64,000 nucleotides of DNA from Hippasteria phrygiana. Taxonomy: Eukaryota > Echinodermata > Asteroidea > Valvatida > Goniasteridae. Numbering within the stretch: the stretch's first letter is position 1; each line of letters starts with the position of its first letter. The DNA lies in assembly GCA_037893225.1 (NCBI GenBank), contig JAZGUH010000197.1, positions 3,100,001 through 3,164,000 of the forward strand, given 5' to 3'. A program made the position numbers and the translations under genes. The notes under the pieces were generated by a model, which worked only from the letters and a program-made list of their open reading frames with translations, made no database searches and was not told where the DNA came from. Of this stretch, positions 16,001 to 26,266 are shown one piece after another.

Positions 16001-17274
16001 TTGAATTTTCTCCACAAGTTTTAACTCTAAGAAGCCGCCGATAATTGCAACATGTAGCGCCAGATCTAAGCTATCCATACATGTCAAAATTACTGAATTT
16101 GGTTGATATTTCATGTAATTATGAATGAGTAAAGCAAGTCATACCCCAGGGAATTTGACAGGCATGGAGCAATAAATAGAAGGTAATATGCACACAGATG
16201 TTGGCCGGAAAGAAAATAAACATTGCGAGGTTTGAATTTTCTCCACAAGTTTTAACTCTAAGAAGCCGCCGATAATTGCAACATGTAGCGCCAGATCTAA
16301 GCTATCCATACATGTCAAAATTACTGAATTTGGTTGATATTTCATGCAATTATGAATGAATAAAGCAAGTCATACCCCAGGGAATTTGACAGGCATGGAG
16401 CAATAAATAGAAGGTAATATGCACACAGATGTTGGCCGGAAAGAAAATAAACATTGCGAGGTTTGAATTTTCTCCACGAGTTTTAACTCTAAGAAGCCGC
16501 CGATAATTGCAACATGTAGCGCCAGATCTAAGCTATCCATACATGTCAAAATTACTGAATTTGGTTGATATTTCATGCAATTATGAATGAGTAAAGCAAG
16601 TCCATACCCCAGGGAATTTGACAGGCATGGAACAATACATAAAAGGTAATCTGCACACAGATGGTGGCCGGGAAGAAAATAAACATTGCGAGGTTTGAAT
16701 TTTCTCCACAAGTGTTAACTCTAAGAAGCCGCCGATAATTGCAACATGTAGCGCCAGATCTAAGCTATCCATACATGTCAAAATTACTGAATTTGGTTGA
16801 TATTTCATGCAATTATGAATGAGTAAAGCAAGTCATACCCCAGGGAATTTGACAGGCATGGAGCAATAAATAGAAGGTAATATGCACACAGATGTTGGCC
16901 GGAAAGAAAATAAACATTGCGAGGTTTGAATTTTCTCCACAAGTTTTAACTCTAAGAAGCCGCCGATAATTGCAACATGTAGCGCCAGATCTAAGCTATC
17001 CATACATGTCAAAATTACTGAATTTGGTTGATATTTCATGTAATTATGAATGAGTAAAGCAAGTCATACCCCAGGGAATTTGACAGGCATGGAGCAATAA
17101 ATAGAAGGTAATATGCACACAGATGTTGGCCGGAAAGAAAATAAACATTGCGAGGTTTGAATTTTCTCCACAAGTTTTAACTCTAAGAAGCCGCCGATAA
17201 TTGCAACATGTAGCGCCAGATCTAAGCTATCCATACATGTCAAAATTACTGAATTTGGTTGATATTTCATGCAA
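10097..17274. repeat. Left-arm higher-order repeat: adjacent 15-mer and 16-mer units, third copy truncated
   Basis: A recognisable series of variant monomers starts at about 10097, restarts at 13571 (3,474 bp, 15 monomers, nine of 232 bp) and again at 17275 (3,704 bp, 16 monomers, eight of 232 bp). Private mutations recur in register: GGTTTGATTTTTCTCGAC at about 11369 and 14843, and GGCCTGAAAG near 11341, 14815 and 18520. The units differ by whole-monomer gains and losses. The first has an extra dimer (about 11739-12201), and the second has three extra monomers in 15908-17063. The third copy follows the pattern only to about 18.7 kb. Confidence 0.85.
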
Positions 17275-19089
17275 TTATGAATGAGTAAAGCAAGTCCATA
17301 CCCCAGGGAATTTGACAGGCATGGAACAATACATAAAAGGTAATCTGCACACAGATGGTGGCCGGGAAGAAAATAAACATTGCGAGGTTTGAATTTTCTC
17401 CACAAGTGTTAACTCTAAGAAGCCGCCGATAATTGCAACATGTAGCGCCAGATCTAAGCTATCCATACATGTCAAAATTACTGAATTTGGTTGATATTTC
17501 ATGCAATTATGAATGAGTAAAGCAAGTCCATACCCCAGGGAATTTGACATGCATGGAGCAATAAATAGACGGTAACATGTACACAGATGGTGGCCGGAAA
17601 GAAAATAAACATTGCGAGGTTTGAATTTTCTCCACAAGTTTTAACTCTAGGAAGCCGCCGATGATTGCAACATGTAGCGCCAGATCTAAGCTATCCATAC
17701 ATGTCAAAATTACTGTATTTGGTTTATATTTCATGCAATTATGAATGAGTAAAGCAAGTCATACCCTAGGGAATTTGACATGCATGGAGCAATAAATAGA
17801 CGGTAACATGTACACAGATGTTGGCCGGAAAGAAAATAAACATTGCGAGGTTTGAATTTTCTCCACAAGTTTTAACTCTAAGAAGCCGCCGATGATTGCA
17901 ACATGTAGCGCCAGATCTAAGCTATCCATACATGTCAAAATTGCTGTATTTGGTTTATATTTCATGCAATTATGAATGAGTAAAGCAAGTCCATACCCCA
18001 GGGAATTTGACAGGCATGGAGCAATACATAAAAGGTAATCTGCACACAGATGGTGGCCGGGAAGAAAATAAACATTGCGAGGTTTGAATTTTCTCCACAT
18101 GTGTTAACTCTAAGAAGCCGCCGATAATTGCAACATGTAGCGCCAGATCTAAGCTATCCATACATGTCAAAATTACTGAATTTGGTTGATATTTCATGCA
18201 ATTATGAATGAGTAAAGCAAGTCCATACCCCAGGGAATTTGACATGCATGGAGCAATAAATAGACGGTAACATATACACAGATGTTGGCCGGAAAGAAAA
18301 TAAACATTGCGAGGTTTGAATTTTCTCCACAAGTTTTAACTCTAAGAAGCCGCCGATGATTGCAACATGTAGCGCCAGATCTAAGCTATCCATACATGTC
18401 AAAATTACTGTATTTGGTTTATATTTCATGCAATTATGAATGAGTAAAGCAAGTCCATACCCCAGGCAATTTGACAGGCATGGAGCAATACATAAAAGGT
18501 AACATGTACACAGATGTTGGCCTGAAAGAAAATAAACATTGCGAGGTTTGAATTTTCTCCACAAGTTTTAACTCTAGGAAGCCGCCGATGATTGCAACAT
18601 GTAGCGCCAGATCTAAGCTATCCATACATGTCAAAATTACTGAATTTGGTTGATATTTCATGCAATTATGAATGAGTAAAGCAAGTCATACCCCAGGGAA
18701 TTTGACAGGCATGGAGCAATAAATAGAAGGTAATATGCACACAGATGTTGGCCGGAAAGAAAATAAACATTGCGAGGTTTGAATTTTCTCCACAAGTTTT
18801 AACTCTAAGAAGCCGCCGATAATTGCAACATGTAGCGCCAGATCTAAGCTATCCATACATGTCAACATTACTGAATTTGGTTGATATTTCATGCAATTAT
18901 GAATGAGTAAAGCAAGTCATACCCCAGGGAATTTGACAGGCATGGAGCAATAAATAGAAGGTAATATGCACACAGATGTTGGCCGGAAAGAAAATAAACA
19001 TTGCGAGGTTTGAATTTTCTCCACAAGTTTTAACTCTAAGAAGCCGCCGATAATTGCAACATGTAGCGCCAGATCTAAGCTATCCATAC

Positions 19090-19115
19090 CATATGAATTT
19101 GTTGTGTTCACTTAA
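19090..19115. repeat. Left terminal inverted repeat of the insert
   Basis: The outer part CATATGAATTTGTT (19090-19103) is the exact reverse complement of 20182-20195. The inner part TGTTCACTTAA (19105-19115) is the exact reverse complement of 20160-20170. The left copy is 10 bp shorter than the right between the two parts. The outermost six bases, CATATG, are themselves a palindrome. Confidence 0.8.
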
Positions 19116-19186
19116 GCTCAAACCTCTGTGCGGAGCCCATTTCCGGGCGAAAATCCGCGTAAAATGACCCTTTTTTTCGACGTTTC

Positions 19187-19310
19187 GAGTCATAGTTTGA
19201 TAACCATGCGGTCTTTTTCACCGGGTTAAACAGTTCTATACGATTTAACTCTTTGTCGTTCTCGTGATATATATACATATATTTTATCTAGAAAAAAATC
19301 CACGTACTTT
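19187..19310 (+). repeat. Diverged internal direct repeat, copy 1 (199-bp spacing)
   Basis: Two islands here recur exactly 199 bp downstream: GGGTTAAAC at 19223 (again at 19422) and the 20-mer at 19291-19310 ending CCACGTACTTT (again at 19490-19509, 18 of 20 identical). Sequence between the islands has drifted strongly. The equal spacing of two separate islands supports an old tandem duplication rather than chance. Confidence 0.5.
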
Positions 19311-19386
19311 CGGCTTTGAAAATGTGAACTTTTCATCATTTTTCTGTGTAAACGCACCGATTGAGCGCCCTCGCGTCGACTCTTTT

Positions 19387-19509
19387 GACTGTAACTCCTT
19401 ACTGGAGTATCGAATCGTACGGGGTTAAACGGAATCGAATAGCTTAGATCCTCCTCTTTCCTTACATGTAAAACCTGTTATGATTGGTTGAAAAAAACCT
19501 ACGTACTTT
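19387..19509 (+). repeat. Diverged internal direct repeat, copy 2
   Basis: This is the partner of 19187-19310. It starts near GACTGTAACTCC, contains GGGTTAAAC at 19422 and ends with ACGTACTTT at 19501. Spacing to both matching islands in copy 1 is 199 bp. Confidence 0.5.
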
Positions 19510-19510
19510 T

Positions 19511-20159
19511 CACAAAGAAAAAAATGGCCAATGACAACTTTCGATCGATAAGGCATTGTTCGAGACTTACATCGATCTACCATTGCTTACCACGCGTTAC
19601 ATGATCTTGGACTCTGCTCATCACCCGTTTTACAAGACAGATTTTCTTCGATTTTACTGTAACTAAGACATTTAAAAAATATCCATTTGTGAATCAGTTA
19701 TCTGGGATTAAAACTGTGTTCTTTTGAGGAGTTAATTTCATTTTGAAATAATGTAAATTTGGAACTGAATACTGTTCATTCAAGGCAGCTACAGAAATAT
19801 GTGATGCAAAGAACGTACACTTGTTTATTGGGCTGTACCATTGTGTATGTGGGGAGTATATCAATATGCATGTACACATACGTATGTCTTTTCCAAAATA
19901 ATTGAGATTTTGTGTTGTTTAGAAAATTAAACAATTACTAAACTTGACTATATCTTTGTTTCCTACTTGCAGCTTCAAACCAGTGCTGTGTTTATGCATG
20001 CCCTCGTGCAAAGATGTTTTGTTTTACCCATTTTGTGAATGGAGTGTGCCGGGCCACATTTCAGGGCCGAACGCACAGCTACACAGGGCCAGCGTTAATC
20101 CAATTAAATAACCCAAGACCTCTGTGGTATACTCTACGCGCGAGATTTAAACTGTGAAA
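19511..20159. other. Interior of the insert: unique, apparently non-coding DNA
   Basis: This is AT-rich, non-satellite sequence with no recognisable gene. It includes a 24-nt perfect alternating purine/pyrimidine tract at 19864-19887 and a pyrimidine-rich stretch ending TTGCAG at 19967-19972 that resembles a splice acceptor. After that comes a short cysteine-rich open frame on the + strand (open 19923-20108, stop 20109-20111, first ATG at 19998). A 61-codon minus-strand frame at 19694-19879 has no family features. Near 20050-20095 CAGGGCC occurs twice in a GC-richer patch. Confidence 0.6.
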
Positions 20160-20195
20160 TTAAGTGAACAAAAGTGGGGTTAACAAATTCATATG
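20160..20195. repeat. Right terminal inverted repeat of the insert
   Basis: This is the inverted partner of 19090-19115, but with about 10 extra bases between its inner block (20160-20170) and outer block (20182-20195). Read inward from the end, it includes TTAACCCC (complement of 20176-20183), which the left copy lacks. Either the left copy lost these bases or the right gained them. Confidence 0.8.
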
Positions 20196-23100
20196 ATGTC
20201 AAAATTACTGAATTTGGTTGATATTTCATGCAATTATGAATGAGTAAAGCAAGTCATACCCTAGGGAATTTGACAGGCATGGAGCAATAAATAGAAGGTA
20301 ATATGCACACAGATGTTGGCCGGAAAGAAAATAAACATTGCGAGGTTTGAATTTTCTCCACAAGTTTTAACTCTAAGAAGCCGCCGATAATTGCAACATG
20401 TAGCGCCAGATCTAAGCTATCCATACATGTCAAAATTACTGAATTTGGTTGATATTTCATGCAATTATGAATGAGTAAAGCAAGTCATACCCCAGGGAAT
20501 TTGACAGGCATGGAGCAATAAATAGAAGGTAATATGCACACAGATGTTGGCCGGAAAGAAAATAAACATTGCGAGGTTTGAATTTTCTCCACAAGTTTTA
20601 ACTCTAAGAAGCCGCCGATAATTGCAACATGTAGCGCCAGATCTAAGCTATCCATACATGTCAAAATTACTGAATTTGGTTGATATTTCATGCAATTATG
20701 AATGAGTAAAGCAAGTCCATACCCCATGGAATTTGACATGCATGGAGCAATAAATAGACGGTAACATGTACACAGATGTTGGCCGGAAAGAAAATAAACA
20801 TTGCGAGGTTTGAATTTTCTCCACAAGTTTTAACTCTAAGAAGCCGCCGATAATTGCAACATGTAGCGCCAGATCTAAGCTATAAATACATGTCAAAATT
20901 ACTGAATTTGGTTGATATTTCATGCAATTATGAATGAGTAAAGCAAGTCATACCCCAGGGAATTTGACAGGCATGGAGCAATAAATAGAAGGTAATATGC
21001 ACACAGATGTTGGCCGGAAAGAAAATAAACATTGCGAGGTTTGAATTTTCTCCACAAGTTTTAACTCTAAGAAGCCGCCGATAATTGCAACATGTAGCGC
21101 CAGATCTAAGCTATCCATACATGTCAAAATTACTGAATTTGGTTGATATTTCATGCAATTATGAATGAGTAAAGCAAGTCATACCCCAGGGAATTTGACA
21201 GGCATGGAGCAATAAATAGAAGGTAATATGCACACAGATGTTGGCCGGAAAGAAAATAAACATTGCGAGGTTTGAATTTCCTCCACAAGTTTTAACTCTA
21301 AGAAGCCGCCGATAATTGCAACATGTAGCGCCAGATCTAAGCTATCCATACATGTCAAAATTACTGAATTTGGTTGATATTTCATGCAATTATGAATGAG
21401 TAAAGCAAGTCATACCCCAGGGAATTTGACAGGCATGGAGCAATAAATAGAAGGTAATATGCACACAGATGTTGGCCGGAAAGAAAATAAACATTGCGAG
21501 GTTTGAATTTTCTCCACAAGTTTTAACTCTAAGAAGCCGCCGATAATTGCAACATGTAGCGCCAGATCTAAGCTATCCATACATGTCAAAATTACTGAAT
21601 TTGGTTGATATTTCATGCAATTATGAATGAGTAAAGCAAGTCATACCCCAGGGAATTTGACAGGCATGGAGCAATAAATAGAAGGTAATATGCACACAGA
21701 TGTTGGCCGGAAAGAAAATAAACATTGCGAGGTTTGAATTTTCTCCACAAGTTTTAACTCTAAGAAGCCGCCGATAATTGCAACATGTAGCGCCAGATCT
21801 AAGCTATCCATACATGTCAAAATTACTGAATTTGGTTGATATTTCATGCAATTATGAATGAGTAAAGCAAGTCATACCCCAGGGAATTTGACAGGCATGG
21901 AGCAATAAATAGAAGGTAACATGCACACAGATGTTGGCCGGAAAGAAAATAAACATTGCGAGGTTTGAATTTTCTCCACAAGTTTTAACTCTAAGAAGCC
22001 GCCGATAATTGCAACATGTAGCGCCAGATCTAAGCTATCCATACATGTCAAAATTACTGAATTTGGTTGATATTTCATGCAATTATGAATGAGTAAAGCA
22101 AGTCCATACCCCAGGGAATTTGACAGGCATGGAACAATACATAAAAGGTAATCTGCACACAGATGGTGGCCGGGAAGAAAATAAACATTGCGAGGTTTGA
22201 ATTTTCTCCACAAGTGTTAACTCTAAGAAGCCGCCGATAATTGCAACATGTAGCGCCAGATCGAAGCTATCCATACATGTCAAAATTACTGAATTTGGTT
22301 GATATTTCATGCAATTATGAATGAGTAAAGCAAGTCCATACCCCAGGGAATTTGACATGCATGGAGCAATAAATAGACGGTAACATGTACACAGATGGTG
22401 GCCGGAAAGAAAATAAACATTGCGAGGTTTGAATTTTCTCCACAAGTTTTAACTCTAGGAAGCCGCCGATGATTGCAACATGTAGCGCCAGATCTAAGCT
22501 ATCCATACATGTCAAAATTACTGTATTTGGTTTATATTTCATGCAATTATGAATGAGTAAAGCAAGTCATACCCCAGGGAATTTGACAGGCATGGAGCAA
22601 TAAATAGAAGGTAATATGCACACAGATGTTGGCCGGAAAGAAAATAAACATTGCGAGGTTTGAATTTTCTCCACAAGTTTTAACTCTAAGAAGCCGCCGA
22701 TAATTGCAACATGTAGCGCCAGATCTAAGCTATCCATACATGTCAAAATTACTGAATTTGGTTGATATTTCATGCAATTATGAATGAGTAAAGCAAGTCA
22801 TACCCCAGGGAATTTGACAGGCATGGAGCAATAAATAGAAGGTAATATGCACACAGATGTTGGCCGGAAAGAAAATAAACATTGCGAGGTTTGAATTTTC
22901 TCCACAAGTTTTAACTCTAAGAAGCCGCCGATAATTGCAACATGTAGCGCCAGATCTAAGCTATCCATACATGTCAAAATTACTGAATTTGGTTGATATT
23001 TCATGCAATTATGAATGAGTAAAGCAAGTCATACCCCAGGGAATTTGACAGGCATGGAGCAATAAATAGAAGGTAATATGCACACAGATGTTGGCCGGAA

Positions 23101-26100
23101 AGAAAATAAACATTGCGAGGTTTGAATTTTCTCCACAAGTTTTAACTCTAAGAAGCCGCCGATAATTGCAACATGTAGCGCCAGATCTAAGCTATCCATA
23201 CATGTCAAAATTACTGAATTTGGTTGATATTTCATGCAATTATGAATGAGTAAAGCAAGTCATACCCTAGGGAATTTGACAGGCATGGAGCAATAAATAG
23301 AAGGTAATATGCACACAGATGTTGGCCGGAAAGAAAATAAACATTGCGAGGTTTGAATTTTCTCCACAAGTTTTAACTCTAAGAAGCCGCCGATAATTGC
23401 AACATGTAGCGCCAGATCTAAGCTATCCATACATGTCAAAATTACTGAATTTGGTTGATATTTCATGCAATTATGAATGAGTAAAGCAAGTCCATACCCC
23501 AGGGAATTTGACAGGCATGGAACAATACATAAAAGGTAATCTGCACACAGATGGTGGCCGGGAAGAAAATAAACATTGCGAGGTTTGAATTTTCTCCACA
23601 AGTGTTAACTCTAAGAAGCCGCCGATAATTGCAACATGTAGCGCCAGATCTAAGCTATCCATACATGTCAAAATTACTGTATTTGGTTTATATTTCATGC
23701 AATTATGAATGAGTAAAGCAAGTCATACCCTAGGGAATTTGACATGCATGGAGCAATAAATAGACGGTAACATGTACACAGATGTTGGCCGGAAAGAAAA
23801 TAAACATTGCGAGGTTTGAATTTTCTCCACAAGTTTTAACTCTAAGAAGCCGCCGATGATTGCAACATGTAGCGCCAGATCTAAGCTATCCATACATGTC
23901 AAAATTGCTGTATTTGGTTTATATTTCATGCAATTATGAATGAGTAAAGCAAGTCCATACCCCAGGGAATTTGACAGGCATGGAGCAATACATAAAAGGT
24001 AATCTGCACACAGATGGTGGCCGGGAAGAAAATAAACATTGCGAGGTTTGAATTTTCTCCACAAGTGTTAACTCTAAGAAGCCGCCGATAATTGCAACAT
24101 GTAGCGCCAGATCTAAGCTATCCATACATGTCAAAATTACTGAATTTGGTTGATATTTCATGCAATTATGAATGAGTAAAGCAAGTCCATACCCCAGGGA
24201 ATTTGACATGCATGGAGCAATAAATAGACGGTAACATATACACAGATGTTGGCCGGAAAGAAAATAAACATTGCGAGGTTTGAATTTTCTCCACAAGTTT
24301 TAACTCTAAGAAGCCGCCGATAATTGCAACATGTAGCGCCAGATCTAAGCTATCCATACATGTCAAAATTACTGAATTTGGTTGATATTTCATGCAATTA
24401 TGAATGAGTAAAGCAAGTCATACCCCAGGGAATTTGACAGGCATGGAGCAATAAATAGAAGGTAATATGCACACAGATGTTGGCCGGAAAGAAAATAAAC
24501 ATTGCGAGGTTTGAATTTTCTCCACAAGTTTTAACTCTAAGAAGCCGCCGATGATTGCAACATGTAGCGCCAGATCTAAGCTATCCATACATGTCAAAAT
24601 TACTGTATTTGGTTTATATTTCATGCAATTATGAATGAGTAAAGCAAGTCCATACCCCAGGCAATTTGACAGGCATGGAGCAATACATAAAAGGTAACAT
24701 GTACACAGATGTTGGCCGGAAAGAAAATAAACATTGCGAGGTTTGAATTTTCTCGACAAGTTTTAACTCTAGGAAGCCGCCGATGATTGCAACATGTAGC
24801 GCCAGATCTAAGCTATCCATACATGTCAAAATTACTGAATTTGGTTGATATTTCATGCAATTATGAATGAGTAAAGCAAGTCATACCCCAGGGAATTTGA
24901 CAGGCATGGAGCAATAAATAGAAGGTAATATGCACACAGATGTTGGCCGGAAAGAAAATAAACATTGCGAGGTTTGAATTTTCTCCACAAGTTTTAACTC
25001 TAAGAAGCCGCCGATAATTGCAACATGTAGCGCCAGATCTAAGCTATCCATACATGTCAAAATTACTGAATTTGGTTGATATTTCATGCAATTATGAATG
25101 AGTAAAGCAAGTCATACCCTAGGGAATTTGACAGGCATGGAGCAATAAATAGAAGGTAATATGCACACAGATGTTGGCCGGAAAGAAAATAAACATTGCG
25201 AGGTTTGAATTTTCTCCACAAGTTTTAACTCTAAGAAGCCGCCGATAATTGCAACATGTAGCGCCAGATCTAAGCTATCCATACATGTCAAAATTACTGA
25301 ATTTGGTTGATATTTCATGCAATTATGAATGAGTAAAGCAAGTCATACCCCAGGGAATTTGACAGGCATGGAGCAATAAATAGAAGGTAATATGCACACA
25401 GATGTTGGCCGGAAAGAAAATAAACATTGCGAGGTTTGAATTTTCTCCACAAGTTTTAACTCTAAGAAGCCGCCGATAATTGCAACATGTAGCGCCAGAT
25501 CTAAGCTATCCATACATGTCAACATTACTGAATTTGGTTGATATTTCATGCAATTATGAATGAGTAAAGCAAGTCATACCCCAGGGAATTTGACAGGCAT
25601 GGAGCAATAAATAGAAGGTAATATGCACACAGATGTTGGCCGGAAAGAAAATAAACATTGCGAGGTTTGAATTTTCTCCACAAGTTTTAACTCTAAGAAG
25701 CCGCCGATAATTGCAACATGTAGCGCCAGATCTAAGCTATCCATACATGTCAAAATTACTGAATTTGGTTGATATTTCATGCAATTATGAATGAGTAAAG
25801 CAAGTCATACCCCAGGGAATTTGACAGGCATGGAGCAATAAATAGAAGGTAATATGCACACAGATGTTGGCCGGAAAGAAAATAAACATTGCGAGGTTTG
25901 AATTTTCTCCACAAGTTTTAACTCTAAGAAGCCGCCGATAATTGCAACATGTAGCGCCAGATCTAAGCTATCCATACATGTCAAAATTACTGAATTTGGT
26001 TGATATTTCATGCAATTATGAATGAGTAAAGCAAGTCATACCCCAGGGAATTTGACAGGCATGGAGCAATAAATAGAAGGTAATATGCACACAGATGTTG

Positions 26101-26266
26101 GCCGGAAAGAAAATAAACATTGCGAGGTTTGAATTTTCTCCACAAGTTTTAACTCTAAGAAGCCGCCGATAATTGCAACATGTAGCGCCAGATCTAAGCT
26201 ATCCATACATGTCAAAATTACTGAATTTGGTTGATATTTCATGCAATTATGAATGAGTAAAGCAAG

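Larger units (their letters stand above)
1..19089. repeat. Satellite DNA array, left arm (231/232-bp monomer)
   Basis: Head-to-tail tandem satellite: a 160-bp partial monomer at the edge, 81 complete monomers starting at position 161, then the first 174 bp of the interrupted monomer (starts 18916). All spacings are 231 or 232 bp; 44 of the 81 are 232 bp because of an extra C (GTCCATACC). Monomers are a mosaic of a few recurring variants: CAATAAATAGAAGG with AATATGCAC, CAATACATAAAAGG with AATCTGCAC, and CAATAAATAGACGG with AACATGTAC or AACATATAC. Variants largely private to this arm are CCACGAGTT (five copies, near 8140, 9299, 11846, 13004 and 16477) and CATGTAATTATG (four copies, near 7779, 9861, 16114 and 17040). 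There is no gene in this arm. The last one or two monomers before the insert (from about 18.7 kb) already resemble the right arm, for example the GTCAACATT variant near 18863. Confidence 0.97.
19090..20195. mobile_element. 1,106-bp insert with terminal inverted repeats; non-autonomous element or remnant
   Basis: This is the only non-satellite DNA in the window. The two ends are inverted copies: CATATGAATTTGTT (19090-19103) and AACAAATTCATATG (20182-20195) match over 14 of 14 bases, and a second inner pair of 11 bp follows. No transposase, reverse transcriptase, integrase or helicase domain is visible in any frame; the longest open frames are about 60 codons. The flanking satellite shows no target-site duplication, and the breakpoints cannot be slid in either direction, so the insertion site is C^A in CCATAC^ATGTCA. 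The left half carries a diverged duplication with 199-bp spacing. The terminal structure suggests a TIR-type non-autonomous DNA element (MITE-like). The missing duplication also allows a Helitron/Helentron-like element or a filler insertion at a repaired break. The family is not assigned. Confidence 0.6.
18916..20252. repeat. Satellite monomer split by the 1.1-kb insert
   Basis: This is a 231-bp type monomer whose first 174 bp (18916-19089, ending CTATCCATAC) and last 57 bp (20196-20252, beginning ATGTCAAAATT) are separated by 1,106 bp. Joined, the two parts give the consensus with no missing or duplicated base. The break lies in the well-conserved core of the monomer, between +174 and +175. 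Confidence 0.93.

Noticed and set aside
19266..19285. AT microsatellite in the insert
   Set aside because: It is only a short imperfect ATATATATACATATAT stretch, too short to annotate as a separate repeat.
19694..19879. 61-codon minus-strand frame in the insert
   Set aside because: It shows no recognisable motif or start context and sits in low-complexity AT-rich DNA; this length is expected by chance.
19090..20195. Solo LTR or SINE
   Set aside because: The ends are not TG...CA, there is no flanking duplication, poly(A) tail or A/B-box promoter, and the ends form an inverted repeat instead.
19086..20200. Target-site duplication such as CATA or TA around the insert
   Set aside because: CATA occurs on both sides, but to use it one must discard unmatched bases (C on the left, TG on the right) and disrupt the exact rejoining of the monomer. 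The zero-duplication reading is simpler.
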